Position numbers and translations under genes: made by a program. This document shows positions 30,136 through 39,847 of a stretch of DNA of 64,000 bases, piece by piece. The DNA comes from Tritrichomonas foetus (taxonomy: Eukaryota; Parabasalia; Tritrichomonadida; Tritrichomonadidae): contig MLAK01001237.1 in the NCBI GenBank assembly GCA_001839685.1, positions 74,923-138,922 on the forward strand, written 5' to 3'. Position 1 is the stretch's first letter. Every line of letters begins with the position of its first letter. The notes under the pieces are model-generated. The model saw only the letters and a list, made by a program, of their open reading frames with translations. It was not told the origin of the DNA and did not search any database.

Positions 30136-30489
30136 TCAATCACCTTCTAAATCATTATGCATTGCATAGCTTTTCAGTTTTTCATTAAATTGTTCTTTTT
30201 GTTCTTGATATGAAATCGAATGAGTTTGATCAAGTGTTCTTTTGGTAAATTTATTTCTCACATTTAATGCTTGAATCTCTGCGTCTGTAAGTTGATCAAC
30301 AATGGCATCAGGATCATATTTATTATTTGTTGGTGTTATTGGCTTGAGTTCAATGCGATCTGGATGATTATATTGACGGACAAGAAGCTTCTTTTCTTCT
30401 TCTTTTTCTTTTTTGGCGGCGGCAGACTTCTTTTTCTTTGATTTTGTTTTCAGTTTAAGTTTTCCTGGAACATAATTAACGTTGAGCAT
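30136..30489 (-). CDS. FAM32A-like protein
   Basis: A 117-residue basic protein matching the FAM32A layout: an N-terminal PGKLKLK followed by a Lys-rich KSKKKKSAAAKKEKEEEKK tract, and a C-terminal helix with THSISYQEQKEQFNEKLKSY, corresponding to the conserved THK-RVE-FN--L block. In other eukaryotes FAM32A is a nuclear factor of the catalytic spliceosome that helps dock the 3' splice site. If correct, it is relevant because trichomonads splice a modest number of introns. The ATG at 30489 is the first Met; the frame extends to 30540 only through a TTG. Divergent from the FOP-like gene, with 135 nt between the ATGs. Confidence 0.65.
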   Translation of the reverse strand: MLNVNYVPGKLKLKTKSKKKKSAAAKKEKEEEKKLLVRQYNHPDRIELKPITPTNNKYDPDAIVDQLTDAEIQALNVRNKFTKRTLDQTHSISYQEQKEQFNEKLKSYAMHNDLEGD

Positions 30490-30579
30490 TCGACAGGAGA
30501 CAAATAAAGTTTTTTTGCTTCTGACCAAATTTATAGTCAATATCTATTTTGGCAAGTTTATGGTGAAATTCATGGTAAT

Positions 30580-30584
30580 TCATT
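30580..30584 (+). promoter_or_regulatory. Possible initiator of FOP-like gene
   Basis: TCATT matches the initiator but lies 43 nt from the ATG at 30625, longer than usual, so it is uncertain. Confidence 0.3.
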
Positions 30585-30624
30585 TTCTGTTAATTTCAAT
30601 GTAACACGTTTATTAATTCAAGAA

Positions 30625-32790
30625 ATGAGCAGAAGAATTCAGATTCGACACGGTAGAAAATTTCCGCAGCGTGTTTCAAAAGAAGAGTTATATGAATTAG
30701 TTCAGGAAAAGTTAGGCGAATGCGGAGTTGATGTTGTAGCTCAAGCTCAATTTACATCTTCAATGTGCAAGGAAGTTATTGGAAACAAAAATCGTATTTT
30801 CGCATCATTACAGCCAATAATCAAACTAAGGACAGATCCAGCCTGGCGTGCTGCTTTTTCAGTCGTTTTATCATTTTTAGATAGTTACCAAATGCAAGTG
30901 ACGCTTGACACCATTCAGACAGAAGTACAGAAACAACGAATTCCATCACATATGAAAATTCTCCAAAAACAAGATGCACAATCATATATTCGTAATCTTG
31001 TTCTTGACACTACACAGGCTTCAAAAAATACATTTCGAGAAAATGTTATTGAATTCTCTAATCACGAGCAAATACCTATTTCTAATGCTAGCATGCAAGC
31101 GTACGCATTGAATAAAAAGACAAAAACGCCCACAAAAACTTCACCAAAAATTAGTCAAACTCAACCAAAACAAAATACTAATACTGCAAATGCAAGCACA
31201 AGAACTAATGCTTATGATAACTCTTTGAGATCACAACAAACACCATCAAGATTTGATCAACAGCAATCCAATAAAACTAACAATAACTCTTCTAACTATA
31301 ATTCAAATAATAATCGCCAATCTTCTTTTCAGTCACAACCAATCGATAATCAAAGCTATTCATCATCTGATTCAGCTTCATCAAAAGGGAACAAAGTTAA
31401 TACTGGATTCTTTAATCAACAACAACATAATAAACCACAACAAAATCAATTTGGATTATCTTCAAATATTTCACAACAACAAACAAATTCTCAGAGACAA
31501 CGACTTTTTGCTTCACCAGAGATTGAGGATGATAATGATGACTTTGAAGATAAACGACAATATCAACAAACAAATAGGTATTCCAATAAAAACCCAGAAC
31601 CAACACAACAATCACGTTTTGGCTTATCAAATATAAATAATGATTCACTGCAACAACAAAGACCGTCAGATCAGAAACAACAAAATCGATATATGCAAAA
31701 TATGAATTCTGGGTTTGATAATAAGATGCAACATCAAGAGCCTGTTCAACAATCTCGTTTTGGTTTGGGAAACATGAATATTGCACAAAACCAGAATCCA
31801 AATCAAATTTCACAAAATCAAAATCCTCAACAATCTCGCTTTGGACTCTCTAGCTTTAATCAGACTAATGAAGAATCTCCAAAACCACAACAACAATCCA
31901 GATTTGGTCTTTCAATGCTTAATAAGCCGAATGACAGTCAATCACAGCAACAACAAGATATACCGCAGCAATTTGCTCAGCAACAACAACAACAAAACAG
32001 ATTTGGAATTGGATCATTCGCTAATTCCCCTCAACAACAACAACAAATACAAAAATCACAAATGACAACTAATCATCAGAACTTATCAAATAACAACAGT
32101 CAAACAGATAATGATGCACATGACATGCAAAGTATTGATGATTTCGAAGAAGTTGAAGATATTGATGATGATAAAGGTAATATGAATGATGTGAAAGATG
32201 AAGTTGAAGAAGGTGCGAAAGATATTGAAGAAGATGAAATAGGTGATGATGATATGTTTATTGATGTTGTTGAAGATCTCCCAAGTGATACCAATAATCA
32301 AAGTAAAAATAGTGAGAAGGAAACTAACTTAGAAGGGAATGATTTCGAGGTTGATGATGTATATTCCGAGAATGATGAAATAGAAGAAATACCATCTAAT
32401 AATAAAGTCACAGATAATACCTCCAATTATAACAATCCAAATCCAATAAATACTGCTCATAATGTATCTGAAAATGGATCAATGGAAATGGGTGAAGAAG
32501 AAGAGGAAATTATGGATGATATTATTCCAGATGAATTTTTAGATGACATACCAAGTATTGAAGATGAGCAAAATGATTCTCAAGATACTGGGTTCCCAGC
32601 AGTTCCACAAGCTCCACCTGGTTCGCCAATGGGCAGTGAGGCAGATCAAAGCAATAATGGGATTGCTGATGACTTTGAAGTAGATGCTGTCGATGATGTA
32701 GTTGATGATTTTGTTGAAGATGATGCTAATAGTAATGTAGATGAATTTGACGATATGAGTATAGATGATGACTTCGATTTAGGAACCTAA
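30625..32790 (+). CDS. FOP/LisH-type N-terminal domain protein with Q/N-rich SRFGL repeats
   Basis: A 721-residue protein. Residues about 18-100 follow the FOP (FGFR1OP/TONNEAU/OFD1) dimerisation fold of the LisH type: ELYELVQEKLGECGV, later FSVVLSFLDSYQMQVTLDTI. Such proteins sit at centrioles and basal bodies. A long Q/N-rich region (about 150-500) contains six spaced copies of a motif of the form Q-(S/N)-(R/Q)-F-G-(L/I), for example QQSRFGLSNIN and QQSRFGLGNMN. The last 200 residues are strongly acidic (Asp/Glu-rich, DDFEVDAVDDVVDDFVEDD type). It is probably a basal-body scaffold; the assignment rests on the N-terminal domain only. The ATG at 30625 begins directly before the domain. Confidence 0.65.
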   Translation: MSRRIQIRHGRKFPQRVSKEELYELVQEKLGECGVDVVAQAQFTSSMCKEVIGNKNRIFASLQPIIKLRTDPAWRAAFSVVLSFLDSYQMQVTLDTIQTEVQKQRIPSHMKILQKQDAQSYIRNLVLDTTQASKNTFRENVIEFSNHEQIPISNASMQAYALNKKTKTPTKTSPKISQTQPKQNTNTANASTRTNAYDNSLRSQQTPSRFDQQQSNKTNNNSSNYNSNNNRQSSFQSQPIDNQSYSSSDSASSKGNKVNTGFFNQQQHNKPQQNQFGLSSNISQQQTNSQRQRLFASPEIEDDNDDFEDKRQYQQTNRYSNKNPEPTQQSRFGLSNINNDSLQQQRPSDQKQQNRYMQNMNSGFDNKMQHQEPVQQSRFGLGNMNIAQNQNPNQISQNQNPQQSRFGLSSFNQTNEESPKPQQQSRFGLSMLNKPNDSQSQQQQDIPQQFAQQQQQQNRFGIGSFANSPQQQQQIQKSQMTTNHQNLSNNNSQTDNDAHDMQSIDDFEEVEDIDDDKGNMNDVKDEVEEGAKDIEEDEIGDDDMFIDVVEDLPSDTNNQSKNSEKETNLEGNDFEVDDVYSENDEIEEIPSNNKVTDNTSNYNNPNPINTAHNVSENGSMEMGEEEEEIMDDIIPDEFLDDIPSIEDEQNDSQDTGFPAVPQAPPGSPMGSEADQSNNGIADDFEVDAVDDVVDDFVEDDANSNVDEFDDMSIDDDFDLGT

Positions 32791-33018
32791 TTTTAATATT
32801 TAAGCTCTCTAGATAATGTCATTTTGTTTCTTTTATAATAAAATATGTTATTTTACTCACCTTTTCCTTTTCAATTTTCTTGAACAGGTATACATGAACA
32901 TTATAGATTCAGTTTTTTGACGGAGATAAAAATGTATACATGTCAAAAGGAAAAATAGAAAAATAGAAAGTAGAAAAAGTAGTACTATATTAACATTTAT
33001 ATCCTCATATAAAAACAT

Positions 33019-34737
33019 TTATTCATTTTGGCTCGGTTGAGATGTTTCATACAATTCAATGAGCGGGTCTTTTTCGGTGATTCCAGAATGTTGTGATTCT
33101 TCATTATGACGATCTCTATCATATTCAACATTATAAAATATGGCGCTTTGTGATTCAAGTGTTTCCATTTGGCTAAAGCTATTCAAATCATTTAAAGTAA
33201 AACTACTTGAATTGCTTACTCCTTCACTAATTGAAGATCTTGATCCATTAATTATTAAAGAGTTGCATAAATCATTCAATTTCTTTGTACGATTAGGTGA
33301 TGGGCATGCTACTGATGATGTGTTTTCATCTGACATATCATCTGATGAAATTTGTGTGTCTTCAATCATTGCATCAAAAATTGGCGGTTGATCTGATAAT
33401 TTTTTGAGAATTGTCGGCTTCTTTATTTCCTCTTGATTTTCTGTAAAACCAGTTTTTGAGGGTTTTTGGAGGTTTGATTTATCGAATTTCTGTAAAGTTA
33501 TCAGTTTCTGTTGCTTCTGTGATTTTTGTTTCAATGAAGTTGATGATTTGGAACTTTTTGGAGACTCTTCAAAAATCTTCAATTGTGATGGTTGCATGTA
33601 AACTTCATCAATTGAAGTTTGGCGCCTTTGCGAGCAATGGCTACTATCTTTCGACAAACTTTGTGAAGATGTAACTGAGCTTTGAGAGTCAACAGCCGAT
33701 ATTTGTGAACTAGAATCACTTCTATCTCTTTTTCGTAGTGTTATAAAATCGTCAATTTTTTGTGAATTCACATCTGATTTTCGCGTTGGTTTTCTTGGAG
33801 TTTTTGGTTTTTTTGGAAGCTGAGAATTAGTGATTTGTGGTGATGATGTTATTGATGATCCGTGTGTTAATGAGTTTATTTGTGTGTTTGATATACTTTT
33901 TTGGCTCAAGCCAGAACCAGAAACACTTCCTGTTGGCGAAATAGAAGGAGGAAAAGGAAGCGTTGTCTGTTTCATGTCAACACAAATTTCTAATTTTCTA
34001 CGTGAGTTGCTCACCATTTTTGTTATCATTCTTTCTTTTCTAATTCCCCCTCTTGATGGCTGGCTGCTTGTGAGTCCCCTAGTTCGAATCTGCTGAAGTT
34101 TCAATGATCCAATGTTAGAATTACTTGTTTTATTTGAATAGACATCTTGAGTTTTTGACTGAAATTCATCATCATCATCATCAAAAGAATTGTTACCTAC
34201 ATTTATGGAAATATCTGGTATTTCAAAAGGTGATGGTTCTAAATAAATTGGTGAATGAAATAAAGATTCTAGCCAGGATGGCAAAACCAAAAGTGCCTTA
34301 TGTGGGTTGTCACATTTTTCATATGTGATGATATAATTAATTTTGAAATCATTAATATTGACGACCTGTCCGCCCATATAAGGGACCATCTGAATCAATC
34401 GCGTTATGTAATCATCTGGAATATTTTTGGCGAATCCAATCTTCTGTGAAAATAAATATAGGTTATTAAAGCATAATCCGTATTTTTGAAGATCGAATAA
34501 ATTTTTGATCGGATATTTATCTGCAATCAATTGTTTTAATACGAGAGGAGTCACAGTGAGGCATTCTGGTGGCGTATCAAAAGCGATGTGATAAAAATTG
34601 TTCACTATTTTGACTTTCGGGAGATTTGACTGGCTATTTTCCTCATCGATTTCTATTTTGAGCTTGCGCAATGCTTCACGAATGAGGTCGTTATCATGAA
34701 TGGTGAGTCCTTTTGATAAAATAACATTCGCTCGCAT
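33019..34737 (-). CDS. Tandem-BRCT protein with SQ-cluster tail
   Basis: A 572-residue protein. Two BRCT-like modules occupy the first 190 residues. The first ends with the LTVTPLVLKQLI block. The second has GLCFNNLYLF, MGGQVVNINDFKINYIITYE and ALLVLPSWLESLFHSPIYL, giving the GG, T-hhI and W-hh-S signatures. BRCT pairs read phosphopeptides in DNA damage signalling. The rest is disordered and Ser-rich, with about twenty SQ/TQ dipeptides, the hallmark of ATM/ATR targets. SQKIDDFI resembles a non-canonical PCNA-binding box. The first ATG is at 34737; the frame extends 8 codons upstream from a TTG, and that stretch (KFRGCLK) looks BRCT-like, so a hidden upstream start cannot be excluded. Confidence 0.7.
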   Translation of the reverse strand: MRANVILSKGLTIHDNDLIREALRKLKIEIDEENSQSNLPKVKIVNNFYHIAFDTPPECLTVTPLVLKQLIADKYPIKNLFDLQKYGLCFNNLYLFSQKIGFAKNIPDDYITRLIQMVPYMGGQVVNINDFKINYIITYEKCDNPHKALLVLPSWLESLFHSPIYLEPSPFEIPDISINVGNNSFDDDDDEFQSKTQDVYSNKTSNSNIGSLKLQQIRTRGLTSSQPSRGGIRKERMITKMVSNSRRKLEICVDMKQTTLPFPPSISPTGSVSGSGLSQKSISNTQINSLTHGSSITSSPQITNSQLPKKPKTPRKPTRKSDVNSQKIDDFITLRKRDRSDSSSQISAVDSQSSVTSSQSLSKDSSHCSQRRQTSIDEVYMQPSQLKIFEESPKSSKSSTSLKQKSQKQQKLITLQKFDKSNLQKPSKTGFTENQEEIKKPTILKKLSDQPPIFDAMIEDTQISSDDMSDENTSSVACPSPNRTKKLNDLCNSLIINGSRSSISEGVSNSSSFTLNDLNSFSQMETLESQSAIFYNVEYDRDRHNEESQHSGITEKDPLIELYETSQPSQNE

Positions 34738-35353
34738 TTTTAAACAACCTCTAAATTTCAAAGAAATTCAATTCATTCAATTTATAGATAAAATGTGATG
34801 ACTGGCCATTTATCAATTTAAAAAAATATTGATACTCAGAAAATTTATCAGCTCTCACTCATGTTAAGTGAGATGAGAAAAAACAACAAAATGTTTTCAC
34901 CCTAGGCTCGAAAGGATTTTATTTTCGAGTATTTTGAATTTGATTATAAAGTGATCGCATACAAACCATTTCCTTGCAATCATTTTTCCTCCAATTGATT
35001 CAATCAATGATGAAAATCAGCCAGATTATTATTTCCTTTTCAACTAGTTATTCATTGATTTATATGATGATGATTATTGAAGGAAAATCATCATTAATAT
35101 TTAATCGCCCCAAATGTTGATTTCTCAATATTTTCCTTCTAATATAAGTCGTGAAAGACTTGATCATTTTTTGCATATATCATATATAATGATCATATAT
35201 GTGTATATGTTCAGACTCTACATAGATTCAAAAGAAAATACGAAATAAATTGATGAAGACAATTTCGTCATCATCTCAATAATCAAACTTTTTGTGAACC
35301 TATTTTGCTTTTTCAGATAACCACATCAAATCACGTTATCACAATTTTTGTTG
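34738..35353. other. Divergent promoter region
   Basis: 616 nt between the BRCT gene and the polyproline gene start. It has an initiator for the latter at 35339-35343 and a possible TCACA for the former at 34794-34798, 59 nt from its ATG. The rest is AT-rich with nothing recognised. Confidence 0.4.
35339..35343 (+). promoter_or_regulatory. Initiator of polyproline protein gene
   Basis: TCACA with +1 at 35341, 13 nt before the ATG at 35354. Confidence 0.5.
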
Positions 35354-37720
35354 ATGTCTTCTTCATCATCTGACTCATCAACATATACATCAGATACTGT
35401 TTCATCAGAATCCAATAAAAATATCACTGACAAAAAACGGAAGACTTCAACTTCATCAGATTCGTCAGATAATTCAAACTCTGAACCATTTGTCCCAAAG
35501 GAAGAAGATAATTTCTATATTAATGAAGGAACTCATGAAGTTCAAACAAATATTTCTCCTCCTCCTCCTCCACCGCCGCCACCACCACCACCACCTCCTC
35601 CTCCACCTGCAAGGGCAACATACCCTCCATTTCGTCCTCCTCCTCCACCAAAGAAAATTGAAGCAGAATCTGAAAGTGAATATACCTATCAATCAGAATC
35701 ATCAAAAGATAAAACACCACCTGCTCCTGCAAAAGTTACAATCGTAAATCATACACCTCCATCAATACAACCACCACCTCCACCACCAAGTAAGCCCGTT
35801 CAACAAGTCCAAGTTCAACAGCCCTCTCCACCTTTTAACATCCATCCTCCTCCAAAAAAGCGTCCACCACCACCAAATTCTCCTCCTCCTCTCCTTTCGT
35901 CCCTCTCTGTGCGTCGTATTCCATCAGTAATTTTAAAATCACCTCCAATCTTTACTTCAGAGATTCATGTTGTTAAACCTCCAGGAACACCTCCACCATC
36001 TACTGAAGCTATCAATCCTCCTCCACCACCACCACCACCTCCGCCGCCACCACCACCACCTCAAAATATAGAAAAACATGGAGAAAAACCCAAAATTAAT
36101 ATTCAACTATCATCTGAATCATCTGATTCTGATGAACACGAGAAATTATCAAAAATTTCACCAATTGCAGTTCCACCAAACTATGTTCCTCCACCACCTT
36201 CATCACCCAAATTATCTGCTCCTCCTCCTCCACAGCAATCCATTACAAAAGATACTAATGTAACTTTCTTATCAGATCCAGATTCATCTTCCTCCTCAAC
36301 TTCTAGTTCCAATAAAAAGAAAAAGAAGAAATCTAGTAAAAAGAATAAAGTCGAATCAAAAGAAACATTAGAAGCTAATAATGAAAGCAATGCAGTTCTA
36401 CCTAAAAATAATGATCCCTATGGGATTAATTTAAATTCATTAGAAGATTACCCGGATTTAATGGATATATTTACACCATTAAAAGAGATGAAAAATCAAA
36501 TACATGATCAAACAAAAACTGCAGAAGAGAATCAAATAGAAAATCCAATGATTCAATTCAGCGAACAATGTCAAATTATCAAAACATTTTCCACACAATT
36601 TTGGAATAAATTGTCGTCCGCAGCAAATAATATGTATGATTTAATTAGTAGTCATCAAGATGATATGACATACATTGAAGAAAAACTAAAAAATACGGAG
36701 TATACTTTTAAAGTTTCCAGAGACAAAGCATTATCAAGTGCTTTTGACAAAATTTGTGGGGACTATCCTGATTGTACTGCAATAGAAATGCCAGATTTAG
36801 ATGTCAACGATCTTATTTGTTCCTCTATTTATTGTGTTCCTTTAAATTGTCCTTTGAACACGCATACACTTATTAGTGATTCTCAGACAATGATTGAAAC
36901 TGTTGATGAAAATATGAAGAAACAGCCAGTTTTTGTTTCCCTGTTGGATTACTTTGTTTCCCCTAAAGATAATAAAGGACAAAAAGACCCATTCATTTCA
37001 CAGAATGATCTTAACGCAAGGAATAATATTATGCCAGGAATTATTGAAGATGAAAATTGCGAAGAAATATTCAGTTTCTCAAGGTCATTGAAAAATAAAC
37101 AAAATTCTGATTATTCTAATTCATCAAGTTCTTCATCATCCTCATCAAGTAAGGGAAATCAAGATGAACCTCAAAAACAAGTAGGAAATACTGATGAAGC
37201 ATTGATTCCACCACCACCACCTCCTCCCCCACCTCCAGGCGGAAATGTTGGATCGGAAAACAATAATATGAATATTGATAAATCTCCTGAAATAAAAGTT
37301 GAAGAAGGTGACATATCACCCAAAAAAGGAAAACATTCATCAAGCAATTTGAAGACACCAGAAGAAAAAATTAGTAAAACATCTAAAAATTCAGAAAAGG
37401 TTAAAATAGATACCACTCCACTGCCCCCAACACCACCAAGAAAAACGCCTTATCTAAAAACTAGAGGACAACCCACTATTTCAAAATCCAAAATTTCATT
37501 ATCACCTGATTCACTTGATAAAAGCAAAGATTTACCAACTCCATTGTCCAAAAAAGCTCAAGAAAAGAAGAAGAAAGAAGAAAAGAAATTGAGAGATAAA
37601 TTGAAAAAAGAAGAGAAGAAGAAAGAAGAAAAACGAAAGAAAGAAGAAAAGAAAAAGGCAGAAGAATTAAAGAAGAAAAAAGATGAAAAGAAAAAGAAAG
37701 ATAAAGCCAAAAAGAAATAA
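35354..37720 (+). CDS. Polyproline-rich protein, formin-FH1-like but without FH2
   Basis: A 788-residue protein. The N terminus is Ser-rich. Residues about 65-290 and about 615-630 hold many runs of 6-17 prolines, as in formin FH1 or WASP/VASP regions that bind profilin-actin and SH3 domains. A folded-looking helical section of about 200 residues (355-560; YPDLMDIFTPLKEMKNQI, then FSTQFWNKLSSAANNMYDLI, then VSLLDYFVSP) lies between. The C terminus is a Lys/Glu-rich charged helix (KKEEKKKEEKRKKEEKKK). No FH2, WH2 or WH1 signature is seen, so formin is not supported. An actin- or trafficking-related adaptor is an inference. An initiator supports the ATG at 35354; the stop is TAAA. Confidence 0.7.
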   Translation: MSSSSSDSSTYTSDTVSSESNKNITDKKRKTSTSSDSSDNSNSEPFVPKEEDNFYINEGTHEVQTNISPPPPPPPPPPPPPPPPPARATYPPFRPPPPPKKIEAESESEYTYQSESSKDKTPPAPAKVTIVNHTPPSIQPPPPPPSKPVQQVQVQQPSPPFNIHPPPKKRPPPPNSPPPLLSSLSVRRIPSVILKSPPIFTSEIHVVKPPGTPPPSTEAINPPPPPPPPPPPPPPPQNIEKHGEKPKINIQLSSESSDSDEHEKLSKISPIAVPPNYVPPPPSSPKLSAPPPPQQSITKDTNVTFLSDPDSSSSSTSSSNKKKKKKSSKKNKVESKETLEANNESNAVLPKNNDPYGINLNSLEDYPDLMDIFTPLKEMKNQIHDQTKTAEENQIENPMIQFSEQCQIIKTFSTQFWNKLSSAANNMYDLISSHQDDMTYIEEKLKNTEYTFKVSRDKALSSAFDKICGDYPDCTAIEMPDLDVNDLICSSIYCVPLNCPLNTHTLISDSQTMIETVDENMKKQPVFVSLLDYFVSPKDNKGQKDPFISQNDLNARNNIMPGIIEDENCEEIFSFSRSLKNKQNSDYSNSSSSSSSSSSKGNQDEPQKQVGNTDEALIPPPPPPPPPPGGNVGSENNNMNIDKSPEIKVEEGDISPKKGKHSSSNLKTPEEKISKTSKNSEKVKIDTTPLPPTPPRKTPYLKTRGQPTISKSKISLSPDSLDKSKDLPTPLSKKAQEKKKKEEKKLRDKLKKEEKKKEEKRKKEEKKKAEELKKKKDEKKKKDKAKKK

Positions 37721-37909
37721 AAGTCAATAATAAAAATTTGATTCTACATTTTATTAGATAGTTATTTATAATATATATATCAACATTTTTATGATTCTCA
37801 TTGAACCTGAAAAAGGAAACAAAATAGAGTGAATAAAAATAGCAGCTGAACTTCTTGAATATATTATACTATTTATTCAACACAAGATATTTTAATTATA
37901 TAATTTAAA

Positions 37910-39628
37910 TCATTTATTTGTATTATTGATAACAACTGTATTTTTTAATTTCTCAACAATTGGAAGCCACATTTCCGAAAATGTATCTAATTCCAGTGTA
38001 GTTGGTTGATCTCGAAGATGGTCATGACACATTAAAATTGGACAAAGGTTATCATTTTCATAACAAGTAATCAATTCGTTTCTTGAAACAACATTAGGCG
38101 GCTTTTTATTCATTACAGAGTGGTATTCAACACCTGCAACATCTGCTGCAGTATGATACCAATTTCTACATGTATATTTATAAGGAAGAACTTCAATAAG
38201 ATGCGTTGTATGATTTGCACGTGATTCTTGCATCCATAAAACGTGAGCCAAACCACTTCCATGTAAACCAACCAAAACAGACGCACGCGAAACTTTATGA
38301 ATTTGCTTTTCTATTGACATATGATGAAACCTCGCAAGTTCAACATCACAAAAAGGACAGGTTTCAACAATATGATTATAAATATGTTTAATATTGGTAA
38401 TAGTTCTGGAATTAGATCCTCTATCAACAACTAAAACATAAGGCTTATTATTATTTCCAACTTCATTTTCATCAATATTTAGCACTTTTAACACTTTTTC
38501 TCTCATTCCAAAAGCAGTACTTCTATTAAAATTATAATGAAATAAAATCGAATCCTCGTATTCACGTGATTCTATTGGATTTTCTTCAAGTTTTTCAATA
38601 CCCAAAGTTCCTTGATGTAGCAAAAGTGAGCGTTGTTCCAAATCAAGGACATTAACAGGAAATTTTGTGAATATTTTCATTAAACTTGAGTAAGTAAAGA
38701 CACCATCAGATTTGAGAAATATTAAACGCTGAGAAGTTGAATCAGATCGATTCAACAAATTTATAAAATTATACAAAGGAATCATAAAATCAAAAAGCAT
38801 GTGCCATAATTGGTAAAAATTATGAAAAGTACCATAATAATGAACAAATTCATTAACTGGAATTAGTTCTTTGGGAAACGTCAGTGTGCTGAATTGGACA
38901 ACAACTGGTTCAATAACAAGACGATCAGAATCTTTATCAAAAGGCGGCGCACGCGGACCAGGAACAAGAAAAGGTTCCGGAAATACAAAAAAAGCTGGCG
39001 AGAAAAAGAATAAGCGATGATCCACATAAGCAAGATTTATAAATTCGCACCAACGAGTCCCGTAATAGTTTTTATGATGACAACGAAGGCGTGAATAATT
39101 AAGTAAATTATTATTCAATTCGAATTCTGTAACTTCGAGTTCAACAGAATAAGTGGTGATAACATTCGGCATTATTTCAGATACTGTTGTTGCAACATAG
39201 TCATCTGAGGGTGCCGCACAAAAAAGTGATGCTGAATATGAATCAACAACTGGCAAAAGAAATCTAAAGCTGATTGATGTTGAATTTGATTCTATGAATG
39301 AAGCTGAACCAAGTGGGAAGAAAATTTCTTGATTGATCCATTTCGTCTCCAATGCAAAATGATTCAATAAAATATCTTTTTCGTATTTTGGAATTTTTTT
39401 GTAAGAAACTGTAAATATATCGTTATTTATATTGATTTTTCTGATTGATTTGCAAATTTTAGGGAAATAATTTTGGGACAATAAATTTTGGTTATTATTT
39501 GTAGTTTCGCCACTTTTTTGATGAAAAATTGGGAAGTAGTTGATTAAGACATAGTCAACGATGGAAAATGCGATTAAAAAATATAAAATGAAGAGAAAAA
39601 CTGCATTTCTTGTGAGTTTTCTCTTCAT
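37910..39628 (-). CDS. GT61-family glycosyltransferase (type II membrane protein)
   Basis: A 572-residue Golgi/ER-type enzyme. A basic start (MKRKLTRN) and a signal anchor (about 9-30) make it type II. The C-terminal catalytic region shows the GT61 (DUF563) hallmarks: HNFYQLWHMLFDFMIP, KPYVLVVDRGSNSRTITN and, most diagnostic, VLVGLHGSGLAHVLWM followed by LIEVLPY and the CRNWYHTAA block. GT61 includes EOGT, POMGNT2 and plant xylosyltransferases; donor and acceptor cannot be told. Several N-glycosylation sequons are present in the lumenal part. Convergent with the polyproline gene. The ATG at 39628 is the natural start. Confidence 0.88.
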   Translation of the reverse strand: MKRKLTRNAVFLFILYFLIAFSIVDYVLINYFPIFHQKSGETTNNNQNLLSQNYFPKICKSIRKININNDIFTVSYKKIPKYEKDILLNHFALETKWINQEIFFPLGSASFIESNSTSISFRFLLPVVDSYSASLFCAAPSDDYVATTVSEIMPNVITTYSVELEVTEFELNNNLLNYSRLRCHHKNYYGTRWCEFINLAYVDHRLFFFSPAFFVFPEPFLVPGPRAPPFDKDSDRLVIEPVVVQFSTLTFPKELIPVNEFVHYYGTFHNFYQLWHMLFDFMIPLYNFINLLNRSDSTSQRLIFLKSDGVFTYSSLMKIFTKFPVNVLDLEQRSLLLHQGTLGIEKLEENPIESREYEDSILFHYNFNRSTAFGMREKVLKVLNIDENEVGNNNKPYVLVVDRGSNSRTITNIKHIYNHIVETCPFCDVELARFHHMSIEKQIHKVSRASVLVGLHGSGLAHVLWMQESRANHTTHLIEVLPYKYTCRNWYHTAADVAGVEYHSVMNKKPPNVVSRNELITCYENDNLCPILMCHDHLRDQPTTLELDTFSEMWLPIVEKLKNTVVINNTNK

Positions 39629-39847
39629 TTTTTATTTGACCATCATTACCGTTATTTTCACCATTTAGGTACCATAGTTAACATAATGATATTAATTTCA
39701 AATCATGTTGAGATAAAGAAAGAAAAAAGTGAACAGTTCATATGAGTTTTTATGTCCATAATTATACGTGAAACAAAATCAGAATTTTATAAATATATAT
39801 ATTTATTAACCCGCAATTAAAACATTACATGTAATGTCTTTAATATC

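Noticed and set aside
34070..34100. GTTCGAATC, resembling a tRNA B box
   Set aside because: Lies inside the BRCT protein gene, with no matching A box or cloverleaf around it.
35348..37720. Formin assignment for the polyproline protein
   Set aside because: Proline runs are present, but no FH2 signature follows them.
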